Of a stretch of 64,000 nt of DNA, positions 1 to 14,213 are shown in pieces. This DNA comes from Bordetella ansorpii (GTDB lineage Bacteria > Pseudomonadota > Gammaproteobacteria > Burkholderiales > Burkholderiaceae_B). The number at the start of each line of letters is the position of its first letter. Within the stretch, counting starts at the first letter, position 1. The translations under genes were made by a program, and so were the position numbers. The notes under the pieces were generated by a model that saw nothing but the letters and a program-made list of their open reading frames with translations, had not been told where the DNA came from and made no database searches. The DNA lies in the NCBI RefSeq assembly GCF_900078705.1, contig NZ_FKIF01000007.1:1-64000 (forward strand), in the 5' to 3' direction.

Positions 1-1547
1 AACAGCGTGGCCAGCATCGAGCGCTGCACGCGGGCGCGCAGGTCCAGGATGCCGCCGTCCTCGGTCGGGCCTTCCGCGCCCCAGTTGCGGCTGTAGTTCT
101 CGCCGTGGCCGTCGCGGTTCTCTTCGCCGTTGGCTTCGTTGTGGCGCTGCTCGTAGGCGGTGATGTCGTGCAGCGTGTAGCCGTCGTGCGAGGCCACGAA
201 GTTGATGCTGGCCCAGGGGCGGCGGTGGCGCTTGTCGAACAGGTCGGCGGAGGCGGTGAGCCGGCCGGCCAGTTCGCCGCGCATGCCTTCGTCGCCGCGC
301 CAGAAGCGGCGCACGCCGTCGCGGTAGCGGTCGTTCCATTCCGCGAAGCCGGGCGGATGGCAGCCCAGTTGATAGCCGTCGGGGCCGATGTCCCAGGGTT
401 CGGAGATCAGCTTCAGGCGCGACAGGGTGGGGTCCTGGAGAATGGCGTCGAAGAAGCCCGAGCCGGGATCGAATCCGGTGCCTTCACGGCCCAGCGTGGT
501 GCCCAGGTCGAAGCGGAAGCCGTCCACCTGGTAGGACTGCGCCCAATAGCGCAGCGAGTCCATCACCATCTGCAGCACGCGCGGGTGCGACAGGTTGACG
601 GTGTTGCCGCAGCCCGTGTCGTTGATGAAGTAACGCTCCTCTCCGGGGATCAGCCGGTAGTAGCTGGCGTTGTCCAGGCCGCGCCACGAGAGCGTCGGCC
701 CCAGTTCGTTGCCCTCGCAGGTGTGGTTGTAGACCACGTCCAGGATGACTTCCAGGCCGGCCGCGTGCAGCCGGCGGACGGCGCGGCGCAGGTCGTCGCC
801 GCCGCCCGGCGCATAGCGTGGTTCGGGCGCGAAGAAGTTCAGCGTGCTGTAGCCCCAATAGTTGCTGAGGTTGCGTTCGACCAGGAAGCGGTCCTGCAGG
901 AACGCATGCGTGGGCATCAGTTCGACGGCCGTGACGCCGATGCGCTGCAGGTGTTCGATGAACCAGGGGTCGGACAGCGCCTCGGCGGTGCCGCGCAGCG
1001 GCGGCTCCAGGTCGTCGCGCTGCATCGAGGAGCCGCGCACGTGCATCTCGTAGATGACGGTGTTTTCCCAAGGCGTGCCCGGCTGCGACGTGCGGCCCCA
1101 GTTGAAGGCCTCGTCCACCACCACGGCCTTCGGCATGGCGGCGGCGCTGTCGCGGCGGTCCATGGCCAGGTCGGCGCGCGGGTGATTCATGCGGTAGCCG
1201 AACAGCGCATCGTTCCAGCGCAGCGTGCCCTTCATCTGGCGCGCGTACGGGTCCAGCAGCAGCTTGTGGGGATTGAAGCGATGGCCCGCGTCGGGCTCGT
1301 AGGGACCATAGGCGCGCAGGCCATACACCAGTCCCGGCCGCGCGCCGGGCAGATAGCCGTGCCAGACTTCGTCGGTGCATTCCGGAAAGTCCAGGCGCTG
1401 CAGTTCCTTGCGGCCCGAGGCGTCGAAGATGCAGAGCTGCATGCGCGTCGCGTTGGCCGAGAACACGGCGAAATTCACACCCAGGCCGTCGCTGCTGGCG
1501 CCCAGGGGATAGGGCCGGCCGGCCGTCAATCGTGAGGAGGAGGGCAT
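1..1547 (-). CDS. glgX: Glycogen debranching enzyme GlgX (partial, C-terminus beyond window)
   Basis: Hydrolyses alpha-1,6 branches of limit glycogen. The reading frame runs from ATG at 1547 to the window edge, so about 515 residues are visible and the C-terminus is missing. An N-terminal CBM48/isoamylase domain is followed by the GH13 barrel. The nucleophile motif GFRFDLGTTLGR and the acid/base motif SEPWDIGPDGYQ are intact, as is SHDGYTLHD. The start lies 6 bases after the glgB stop, and the end of glgB (GAAGGATAAG) supplies the ribosome binding site, so the two are translationally linked. It is the last visible gene of the glgA-glgE-treS/mak-glgB-glgX operon. The family assignment is firm; only the missing end is unknown. 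Confidence 0.95.
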   Translation of the reverse strand, partial: MPSSSRLTAGRPYPLGASSDGLGVNFAVFSANATRMQLCIFDASGRKELQRLDFPECTDEVWHGYLPGARPGLVYGLRAYGPYEPDAGHRFNPHKLLLDPYARQMKGTLRWNDALFGYRMNHPRADLAMDRRDSAAAMPKAVVVDEAFNWGRTSQPGTPWENTVIYEMHVRGSSMQRDDLEPPLRGTAEALSDPWFIEHLQRIGVTAVELMPTHAFLQDRFLVERNLSNYWGYSTLNFFAPEPRYAPGGGDDLRRAVRRLHAAGLEVILDVVYNHTCEGNELGPTLSWRGLDNASYYRLIPGEERYFINDTGCGNTVNLSHPRVLQMVMDSLRYWAQSYQVDGFRFDLGTTLGREGTGFDPGSGFFDAILQDPTLSRLKLISEPWDIGPDGYQLGCHPPGFAEWNDRYRDGVRRFWRGDEGMRGELAGRLTASADLFDKRHRRPWASINFVASHDGYTLHDITAYEQRHNEANGEENRDGHGENYSRNWGAEGPTEDGGILDLRARVQRSMLATL

Positions 1548-1553
1548 TTGTTC

Positions 1554-3799
<2,246 letters not shown>

Positions 3800-3803
<4 letters not shown>

Positions 3804-4014
3804 GTCGCCCCCTTGGCGCTGCGCGCCGTTTCCCCGAGGGGGATTTCGAACTTCGGGCGGCCGTGCGTTGGCATGCTGCCCCCTTGGCGCCATGCGCCGT
3901 CCCCCCGCGGGGGATATGTGAACTTCGGGCGGCCGTGCGTTGGCATGTTGCCCCCTTGGCGCCATGCGCCGTCCCCCCGTGGGGGATATGTGAACTTCGG
4001 GCGGCCGTGCGTTC

Positions 4015-4018
<4 letters not shown>
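3800..4018 (-). CDS. Possible small repeat-encoded protein or leader frame between treS/mak and glgB
   Basis: This 72-codon frame consists of three 24-codon repeats, each starting MPTHGRPKF or MRTHGRPKF and the first two ending GDGAWRQGG(N/S). Its ATG at 4018 overlaps the treS/mak stop (ATGA), and its TGA at 3800-3802 overlaps the glgB ATG (ATGA). Each unit begins with ATG, and the ATGs of the second and third units are preceded by CAAGGGGGC, a plausible ribosome binding site. The peptide would be basic, with no signal peptide, membrane segment or domain I recognise. It may be a real small protein, a coupling leader that carries ribosomes from treS/mak to glgB, or a non-coding intergenic repeat that happens to preserve frame. 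I cannot decide from sequence alone. Confidence 0.35.
3801..4018 (-). repeat. Three tandem 72-bp repeats between treS/mak and glgB
   Basis: Three head-to-tail units begin at ATGs 4018, 3946 and 3874. The first two are 72 bp. The third is 71 bp up to the glgB ATG at 3803 and more diverged (FEIPLGETARSAKG instead of FTYPPRGDGAWRQG). Units one and two differ at only a few bases. Each contains a short GC palindrome (CCCCC(G/A)CGGGGG or CCCCTCGGGG) that could form a small hairpin. The purine-rich AAGGGGG at the end of each unit resembles a ribosome binding site. Confidence 0.9.
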
Positions 4019-7368
<3,350 letters not shown>

Positions 7369-7386
7369 GCGGGCAGTCTCCCTGGT

Positions 7387-10300
7387 TCAGTCGGGCGCGG
7401 TCAGGCGCCATATGCGGTAAGGCCTGCCGGGATGCAGCGCGATATCCGACCGGCCGTCGTGCCAGACGGCGGCGCCGCCATCGAGCAGGTCTTCGGCCTG
7501 CACGGTGTCCCGGCCGCTGCGCACGGGCGCGTCGAACGGCACTTGCAGGCCCGTGTGCTGGACGTTGTAGGGATCCAGGTTGATGGCGGCCAGCAGCGTG
7601 CTGCCCCCGTCGGCGGTGGCCTTCATGAAGCTGAGGATGTGCGGATTGCCGTTGGGCACGGTGCGGTAGCCGCGCTGCGACCACAGCGCCGGATTGGCCT
7701 GGCGGATCGCGTTCAGCTGCGCGATCTCGGCCTTGATGTTGCCCGGCGCGTCCCAGTCGCGCTGGCGCAGCTCGTACTTTTCAGAGTCCAGATACTCTTC
7801 TTTGCCGGGCACCGGTTGCCATTCGCAAAGCTCGAAACCGCTGTACAGGCCCCACGACCCGGCCCCCAGCGCCGCCAGCGCCGCGCGCGCCAGGAAGGCC
7901 GAGCGCGCGCCGCATTGCAGGTAGTAGGGATTGATGTCGGGCGTGTTGACGAAGAAGTTGGCGCGGAAGAAGTCGGCCACGGGTTCGCCCGCCAGTTCTT
8001 CCAGATAGGCGGCGATCTCGTGCTTGTCGTTGCGCCAGGTGAAGTATGTGTACGACTGGGTGAAGCCTATCTTGGCCAGCCGGTACATCATCTTGGGCCG
8101 CGTGAAGGCTTCCGACAGGAAGATCACGTCGGGATGGCGCATGTGGATGTCCGCGATCATCCATTCCCAGAAGGGCAGGGGCTTGGTGTGCGGGTTGTCC
8201 ACGCGGAAAATGCGCACGCCGTGTTCGGCCCAGAACAGCACCACGTCGCGCAGCGCGCGCCACAGCGGCAGCACGCGCGCGCGCTTGGCCGTGTTGCGGT
8301 AGAAGCTGACGTTGACGATGTCCTCGTACTTCTTCGGCGGATTCTCGGCGTAGCGGATGGTGCCGTCGGCGCGCCGCGTGAACCATTCGGGACGCTGCGC
8401 CAGCCAGGGATGGTCGGGCGAGCACTGGATGGCGAAGTCCAGCGCCAGTTCCATGCCGTGTTCGCGCGCGGCCTGCACCAGACGCAGGAAGTCGTCCAGC
8501 GTGCCCAGTTCGGGATGGATGGCGTCGTGGCCGCCGTCCGGCGAGCCGATGGCGTAGGGGCTGCCGGGATCGTTCTCGCCCGCCTGCAGGCTGTTGTTGG
8601 GGCCCTTGCGGTGCGCGCGGCCGATGGGGTGGATCGGGGGGAAATACAGCACGTCGAAGCCCATGGCGCGCACGTCGGGCAGGCGGGCCTGCACGTCGTC
8701 GAAGGTGCCGTGGCGGCCGGGCGTGGCGGATTGCGAACGCGGGAACAGTTCGTACCAACTGGAGAAGGCGGCCGCGCGGCGATCCACCCAGAGCGGGTAG
8801 GGGCTGGGGCTTTCATAGAGGAAAGGGCGCGGCGCCACGGCATCCATCGCACGAGCCAGTTCCAGGTCGAGCATGATCGCGACCAGGCTGTCCTGGACCG
8901 CATCGGACAGGGCAACCAGGGGTTCGTCCTTGCCGGCGCCGGCGCTTTCGCCGTCCGCCCTCGCTGCCCGAGCCGCCTCGGCCAGCGCCGCCAGCGCAGC
9001 GTCCACGCGATTGCGCGCCTCGTCGTGGTGCTGCCGGCCCGCCAGCAGCGCTTCGCGCAGCTTGATGGCGCCCTCGCGCAGTTCCAGCTCCAGCCGCAGA
9101 CCCGCCGCATGCTTCTTGCGCAGCTCGGTGCGGTAGGTTTCCCATTCGTCCATCCAGGCCACGACGCGGAACTCGTGCGGCCCGTTGCGCCGGGGAAGCA
9201 CCTCGGCCTGCCAGCGATCATTGTCCACGAAACGCATCGGCGCCACCTGCCACGCGGTCTCGTCGGTGGCGCGCCACTGGATCTCGGCGGCCAGTTGGTC
9301 GTGGCCGTCCACGAAAATGTCGGCCTGCACGCGGACCGTCTCGCCGACCACGCACTTGGGACTGAGCGCGCCGTGCTCGATGACGGGACTGACCGCTTCC
9401 ACGGCGATGCGGGGGGTCTGGCGCGGATCGGGCCTGCCGGTGGCGGGGCGGGTATGGGCTTCGGAGGGCTGAGGCAGGCCGTCGGTGTTCTCCAGCCTGA
9501 ATCCGCCTGGCGGCAGCAGCGCGGACCCGGGGTCCTGCAGGGTATGCAGCAACGCGCCGGGCAGCAGGCTGGCCGCGCCGCTCCAGCCGGCGCGGGCAGG
9601 GCCGGTGTCGTCGGGATTGATCAGCAGCGCGTGCGCGGCGCCTTCCTTGGCCGCGCCGTTGCGTACGCCATCGCGCAGCAGCACCGTGCAATAGCCGCGG
9701 TCGCCGACCGCCAGGCGCATCGTGCCGCGCAGCGGGGTCTCCGCCCGCCAGCGCACGGCCTGGCCGGCCACGTCCCACTGGGTATCGCCACGCGGCATGA
9801 CCATGATGCCGTCGCCGCTGACCGCCGCCGCCCACATGGCACGCTCGAAGCGCCGCGGGTCGGCCTGCTCGAAGGGCGCCTCGGGCATGGCGATGACGGG
9901 TGCGACCGCGCGCAGGCGCAGGTCCTCCTGCGCCAGCCACGGCGCGCGCAGGTTCCACCAAGGCAGGGAGGAATACACCGCGTCGAACCCGGCCTGGCGC
10001 AGGTCCTGGACCTGCCAGGGATCCAGGCCCGGCGTCCAGGCGAAGAAGCGCGCATCGGAGAACTCCTGGCGCAGCGGCGCCAGCAACTGACGCCAGGCCT
10101 CGCCGCCCAGGTGATGCGGATCCAGGCAACGGAAGCCCTTCACGCCGCAACGTATCCAGCGCGACAGGCGGTCTTGCCACTGATGCAGGAACGCGGGCGC
10201 GGGCGGCCCGTCGCGCAACCGCAGCACTTCCCATTCGGCGGCCGGCTGCCGCGGATCGCGGTCGTGGTCATCGGCCTGGGTGCGGAACCACGCGGGATCC

Positions 10301-10668
10301 AGCGTGCCCGGCACGGCGTCCACGGCCACGCGATCGACCATCAGGTCCAGCGCCAGGTCCAGGCCGTGGCGCGCGGCGGCGTCCACCAGCTTGCGCAGCG
10401 CGGCTTCCATGGAGAGTCCGGCCTGCAAGGCGGGATCGCATTGATCGGCGTCCAGCGGCGCGAACGAGCGCCCGCCCTCGGGCAGGCGCCACAGCGGCGC
10501 GCACATCAGCATGTCGAAGCCTGCGGCCCGCGCGCGCGCACACACGGCATTCCAGGCGGTGTCGTCGTCCGGCGCGCCGATGTCGGCGGCATGGACATAA
10601 CAGATACGCCACGCACCCGGCGCGGCATACGACGGGCGAACGGCAGGAGCGGGCTGCGCAGCGGTCAT
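7387..10668 (-). CDS. glgE: Alpha-1,4-glucan:maltose-1-phosphate maltosyltransferase GlgE with an N-terminal degenerate amylase-like domain
   Basis: Extends alpha-1,4-glucan by maltosyl units from maltose-1-phosphate. The canonical GlgE (DUF3416 beta domain plus GH13_3 barrel) occupies about residues 420-1093, with IFRVDNPHTKP (nucleophile D824) and LSEAFTRP (E853). At 1093 residues it is about 400 longer than the usual 650-700. Residues about 20-330 form a second amylase-like region in which the nucleophile motif reads GVKGFRCLDPHHL, with leucine where RxD should place aspartate, and the acid/base strand reads FFAWTPGLD. It is probably inactive and may bind glucan or aid assembly (inference). 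The start is 15 bases after the glgA stop, with GGGGA upstream. Confidence 0.94.
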   Translation of the reverse strand: MTAAQPAPAVRPSYAAPGAWRICYVHAADIGAPDDDTAWNAVCARARAAGFDMLMCAPLWRLPEGGRSFAPLDADQCDPALQAGLSMEAALRKLVDAAARHGLDLALDLMVDRVAVDAVPGTLDPAWFRTQADDHDRDPRQPAAEWEVLRLRDGPPAPAFLHQWQDRLSRWIRCGVKGFRCLDPHHLGGEAWRQLLAPLRQEFSDARFFAWTPGLDPWQVQDLRQAGFDAVYSSLPWWNLRAPWLAQEDLRLRAVAPVIAMPEAPFEQADPRRFERAMWAAAVSGDGIMVMPRGDTQWDVAGQAVRWRAETPLRGTMRLAVGDRGYCTVLLRDGVRNGAAKEGAAHALLINPDDTGPARAGWSGAASLLPGALLHTLQDPGSALLPPGGFRLENTDGLPQPSEAHTRPATGRPDPRQTPRIAVEAVSPVIEHGALSPKCVVGETVRVQADIFVDGHDQLAAEIQWRATDETAWQVAPMRFVDNDRWQAEVLPRRNGPHEFRVVAWMDEWETYRTELRKKHAAGLRLELELREGAIKLREALLAGRQHHDEARNRVDAALAALAEAARAARADGESAGAGKDEPLVALSDAVQDSLVAIMLDLELARAMDAVAPRPFLYESPSPYPLWVDRRAAAFSSWYELFPRSQSATPGRHGTFDDVQARLPDVRAMGFDVLYFPPIHPIGRAHRKGPNNSLQAGENDPGSPYAIGSPDGGHDAIHPELGTLDDFLRLVQAAREHGMELALDFAIQCSPDHPWLAQRPEWFTRRADGTIRYAENPPKKYEDIVNVSFYRNTAKRARVLPLWRALRDVVLFWAEHGVRIFRVDNPHTKPLPFWEWMIADIHMRHPDVIFLSEAFTRPKMMYRLAKIGFTQSYTYFTWRNDKHEIAAYLEELAGEPVADFFRANFFVNTPDINPYYLQCGARSAFLARAALAALGAGSWGLYSGFELCEWQPVPGKEEYLDSEKYELRQRDWDAPGNIKAEIAQLNAIRQANPALWSQRGYRTVPNGNPHILSFMKATADGGSTLLAAINLDPYNVQHTGLQVPFDAPVRSGRDTVQAEDLLDGGAAVWHDGRSDIALHPGRPYRIWRLTAPD

Positions 10669-10683
10669 CTCGACAATCCCCGG

Positions 10684-12243
10684 TTACGCGGCGGCTTGCA
10701 ACGGCGCGACGCCGAGGTCGGGCGCGTGCTGCGGCAGCGGCGCGGCGGGAGCGACCTGGCGCAGGCGAGCCGCGGGCACGCGCGACGTGGCGGGCCAGGC
10801 GGCCAGGCGCGCGTACAGGTCGGCATACTGCTGCACCGGTTGGCGCCAGCTGAAATCCGCCGTCATGCCGTTGGCCTGCATGCCACGCCACAGCGTGGAC
10901 TGGCCATACAGTCGCACGGCGCGGCCGATGGCCTCGGCCATGGCCTGCGGCGTATCGCCATCGAACAGGATGCCGTTGGCCTGGTGCTCGCCGTCGCGCG
11001 GATCGCGGATGGTGTCGGCCATGCCGCCGACGCGCGAGCCGATGGGCAGGGTGCCATAGCGCATAGCGTACAGCGGGGTCAGCCCGAACGGTTCGAAACG
11101 GCTGCCGTGCAACAGGATGTCGGCGCCGGCATGCAGGCGGTGGGCGGTGTGCTCGTCGTATCCGATGCGCACGGCGCAACGCTCCGGATACTGCGCTTCG
11201 ATCTCCTGCAACTGGCGCTCGATGGCCGGATCGCCCTGGCCCAGGATCACCACCTGCAGATCGGGATGCGCTTTCAGTACCCGCGGCAGCACTTCCACGA
11301 CCACGTCGGCCATTTTCTGGTGCGTCAGGCGGCTGCCCATGGCCAGCAGCGGGCCGTCCACCTCGTCGGACAGGCCAAAGGCCAGGCGCAGCGCCGACTT
11401 GCAGCGGCGCTTGTTGCGAAGATTGTCCACGTCATAGCGGCAGCGGCCCAGCGCCGGATCCTCGGCAGGGTTCCACAGCACGTCGTCGATGCCATTGGGC
11501 ACGGGAAGCAGTTCGGCGCTGCGGGCGCGCAGCAGGTCGTCCAGGCCGCAGCCGAATTCCGGCGTCAGGATCTCGCGGGCATAGGTGTGGCTGACCGTGG
11601 TGACGCGGTCGGCATAACGGATGCCGGCCTTCATGAAGCTCATCCTTCCCCAGAACTCCACGCCGTCCGGACCGCAATAGTCGGCCGGCACCCCCAGGTC
11701 GTGCGCCTGGTCCAGGTCGAACAGGCCCTGGAACGCCAGATTGTGGATGGTGAATACCGTCTTCACATAGCGCAGTCCGACGGCACGGACCAGCAGCGGC
11801 ACCAGGCCGGCATGCCAATCATGGGCGTGCACGACGTCGGGCCGGCGGCGCCCGGGCAATCCCAGGCACAGCCGCACGGCGGCGTGCGCCAGCGCGGCGT
11901 AGCGCATGGCGTTGTCGGGGTGGTCGACGCCGTTTTCGTCCACATACAGGCCGGCGCGGTCATACAGCGCGTCGTTGCGCAGGGCGTGGACCGCCATGCC
12001 GGTGTCGCGGCAGTAGCCGCGGTGCAGCGTGGCTTCCCCGCCCGGCAGTCCGGACAGGCGTTCCGGCGGGTGCGTCTCGCGCAAATTGTCGAGTACGCCA
12101 CGGTACGCGGGCAGCAGCAGTTCCACCGATGAGCCTGCGTCTCGGAGGGCGCAGGTCATGCCCGTCACCGCATCTCCCAGGCCACCGGATTTGGCGAGGG
12201 GAAAGGCTTCCGAGGCCACCATCAGCGTGTTGAGCGTCACCAT
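10684..12243 (-). CDS. glgA: Glycogen synthase GlgA
   Basis: A GT5 glucosyltransferase of 519 residues that uses a nucleotide-glucose donor, normally ADP-glucose in bacteria. The N-terminal signature KSGGLGDAVTG, the YRVTTVSHTYAREI-like region and the C-terminal GT-B motif (GSRFEPFGLTPLYAMRYGTLPI) are clear. I chose ATG at 12243 because AAGGAAG sits 6-8 bases upstream and the protein then starts directly at the first GT5 strand (LMVASEAFPLAKSGG). A further 33 in-frame codons upstream look non-coding. No glgC is visible in the window. It is the first gene of the operon, so transcription probably starts in the long gap upstream. Confidence 0.93.
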   Translation of the reverse strand: MVTLNTLMVASEAFPLAKSGGLGDAVTGMTCALRDAGSSVELLLPAYRGVLDNLRETHPPERLSGLPGGEATLHRGYCRDTGMAVHALRNDALYDRAGLYVDENGVDHPDNAMRYAALAHAAVRLCLGLPGRRRPDVVHAHDWHAGLVPLLVRAVGLRYVKTVFTIHNLAFQGLFDLDQAHDLGVPADYCGPDGVEFWGRMSFMKAGIRYADRVTTVSHTYAREILTPEFGCGLDDLLRARSAELLPVPNGIDDVLWNPAEDPALGRCRYDVDNLRNKRRCKSALRLAFGLSDEVDGPLLAMGSRLTHQKMADVVVEVLPRVLKAHPDLQVVILGQGDPAIERQLQEIEAQYPERCAVRIGYDEHTAHRLHAGADILLHGSRFEPFGLTPLYAMRYGTLPIGSRVGGMADTIRDPRDGEHQANGILFDGDTPQAMAEAIGRAVRLYGQSTLWRGMQANGMTADFSWRQPVQQYADLYARLAAWPATSRVPAARLRQVAPAAPLPQHAPDLGVAPLQAAA

Positions 12244-12983
12244 CGTGTCTTCCTTGGAAAAAGGGCCTCGAAAAGGGCGAGGCGAAATAGGCCGGTAGCG
12301 CTGTAGAGCAAACAGCGTGCCTGCGGCCGCACAGGGGGACACGTCGGACGGGTGGCGACAGGAATTTGTCAGATCAACGATACGAAAACTTCTTGAATAC
12401 GGAATGGTTGATACGTATGTGTCGTCAATCCAGGAATTTCATGCTTTTTTTACTTTTGCTGTTTTTTTGTACAGCCAGCGGCGCATCCCGCATTCTCTTG
12501 CCTGGCGGCAAGCACGTTCCCCAAAATGCGGCGGCGCGCCAATCGGCAGACGAGGGCGAGCCCTTGGCGATCGCGCGCAAACGGGTTTTTTGCGCGAAGA
12601 AGCAGAAAAACCCAAAAAAGTCCCGCGCCGCGGCGGCCGTGTGAAAAAGTTGCCCGCGCAGGGGCGTGTTGCACTGCGTTTGTAATTTTGACACTCGTGT
12701 CCAGTGCGGTTTCTTCCAGGCGAAACCCGAGGTCTGGCAAGGGGGGGCGCAGGGCGCGGTCCTTGCTCGCAGGCGCCGCCATTCCGGCCACGCTTCGCCG
12801 GCCATCGCGCCTCCCGTTTCTGGAGCGGCCCGCGCCAAGGTCGCCCACCTGCCGCACCCCGAGGACACGGCACGGGGGCAGCGTCTGGCGCGAAGCCATC
12901 ATCATGGGTGTCAGTGGCGAGCCGCCCTGGTATGACGAAGCGTTCGGCAAGCGCGGCGGGGGAAGGCGCGGAACAGGAAGCCT
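12244..12983. other. 740-bp non-coding gap upstream of glgA
   Basis: No convincing gene. A notably AT-rich stretch (about 12360-12480) contains T-tracts and probably holds the promoter region of the glg operon, though I cannot fix -10 and -35 boxes. At 12574-12596 there is an inverted repeat CGCGCAAA-N7-TTTGCGCG. Overlapping it, GGGTTTTT at 12583-12590 pairs with AAAAACCC at 12606-12613. The two hairpins are mutually exclusive. Several open frames cross the gap on both strands but show no protein-like composition or ribosome binding sites. Confidence 0.6.
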
Positions 12984-13259
12984 TCAGGCGGCATCGCCGC
13001 CGTTTCTGACGGGATCGGGTCTGGCGTGGGAAACGCCCGCCTCATCTTCGTCGACGATCTCATCGGGCGCCACGTCGGCTGGCCTGCCACCGCGGCGCGG
13101 GTTCACGCTGTCCCGCTCGCCGGTGCCCTGGGCATCGGTGTCGCTGTCCATGCCCGGCGGCATGTCGCTGGCGGAGTCGGAAGAGTCGCTGGGGCCGACA
13201 TTGGGTCGAACGGCCCTGTAGCGCGGCGAACTCAGGTCGGGGTCCGTGAAGGGATTCAT
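12984..13259 (-). CDS. Small acidic hypothetical protein
   Basis: A 91-residue soluble protein, rich in Asp, Ser and Pro, with no signal peptide or membrane segment. The stretch TDAQGTGERDSVNPRRGG followed by DVAPDEIVDEDEAG resembles small uncharacterised proteins seen in Burkholderiales, so I think it is real. Support from sequence is the strong ribosome binding site AAGGAG 6 bases before the ATG at 13259 and a composition unlike that of chance frames. The function is unknown. It sits alone, 201 bases after the hydrolase gene in the same direction, and probably has its own promoter or is read through from upstream. Confidence 0.6.
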   Translation of the reverse strand: MNPFTDPDLSSPRYRAVRPNVGPSDSSDSASDMPPGMDSDTDAQGTGERDSVNPRRGGRPADVAPDEIVDEDEAGVSHARPDPVRNGGDAA

Positions 13260-13460
13260 GGCTGCTCCTTGGTGGGTCGCGGCCGGCCGCGGCCGGGTTC
13301 AGCGCAGTGAAGCAAGCCGCGTACCCGGCCCCGCCTCACGCAGGGGGGAAACCCCCCGCCGCCTGTCCCTGCCGCGGCGGGACCGCCGAGGCAGCCGCCC
13401 GAAAGCGGAAGGAGTGCGCCCGGGGGTCGCGGGGGCCTTGCGCGGCAAGGCAGCGGGCCT

Positions 13461-14213
13461 TCAGCCATTCCTTCCGCCCACCCGGGCTCCCACCACCATC
13501 TCGGTGATCCATCCGCTGAGGATCGACGTGTAGGCCTGCTGCGAGACTTTCTCGGTCAGGGCGTGGTCCGCGCCGTCCAGCCGCCGATGGGTCAGCGAGT
13601 GCGCCGCCATGAAAGCATTGCGGTAGCTCATGATGGTGGCATGCGGAATGAAATCGTCGTGTTCGGCCTCCACCAGAAGCACGTCCCCGCCGAACGCCTC
13701 GCACGCGCTCAGGGCCCGGTTGTCGGAGGGCAGCACGGGACCTTGCCGGTAATTGCGCAGGATGCCGCGATCGAAGCCCGCCTTGGGCATGGCCCAGGTA
13801 TCGTCGCGATACAGCGCCGGCACGTGCAGGGCCAGCCACCGCACGTGCCGCAATCCGGTCAGGATGGCGGCCAGGTACCCCCCGTAGCTGCTGCCGACCA
13901 CCGCGATGGCGGACGTGTCCACTTCGGGATGCGATACCAGCGTGTCGTAGGCTTCCAGCACGTCGCGCAGATTGTCTTCGGGCGTGACCTGCTGTTGCTG
14001 GGCCTCGGTCGCGGCGTGACCGCGCAGGTCGAAGGTCAGGCAGACGCAGCCCAGGCCCGCGATGCCGCGTGCGCGCTTCAGATCGAAGCGCTGGTCGCCG
14101 CCCCAGCCGTGCACGAACAGGATGCCGGGCATCTTGGCCGCCGGCGCCAGCAGGGTGCCCGCCAACTCCTGCCCATTGACCGCGATGCGGATTTCCTCAC
14201 TCTGCGCCGCCAT
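13461..14213 (-). CDS. Alpha/beta-hydrolase family protein
   Basis: A 250-residue cytoplasmic serine hydrolase of the dienelactone hydrolase/S9 peptidase-like type. The oxyanion/strand region ILFVHGWGGD, nucleophile elbow VVGSSYGGYLAA, acid region DVLLVEAEHDDFIP and a histidine in LDGADHAL near the C-terminus give a complete Ser-Asp-His triad. I chose ATG at 14213, with AGGAAGGG upstream. The gene overlaps the end of the DUF3182 gene by 17 bases, so it belongs to the same transcript as the ybhP-clsB-ybhN genes. The substrate cannot be inferred. An ester or lactone, possibly lipid-related given its neighbours, is only a guess. Confidence 0.85.
   Translation of the reverse strand: MAAQSEEIRIAVNGQELAGTLLAPAAKMPGILFVHGWGGDQRFDLKRARGIAGLGCVCLTFDLRGHAATEAQQQQVTPEDNLRDVLEAYDTLVSHPEVDTSAIAVVGSSYGGYLAAILTGLRHVRWLALHVPALYRDDTWAMPKAGFDRGILRNYRQGPVLPSDNRALSACEAFGGDVLLVEAEHDDFIPHATIMSYRNAFMAAHSLTHRRLDGADHALTEKVSQQAYTSILSGWITEMVVGARVGGRNG

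Noticed and set aside
12317-12950. Small frames on both strands in the gap upstream of glgA, including one with a hydrophobic stretch (FMLFLLLLFFCTASG).
   Set aside because: No ribosome binding site, atypical composition, and the hydrophobic part comes from T-tracts. Conservation data would be needed to revive it.
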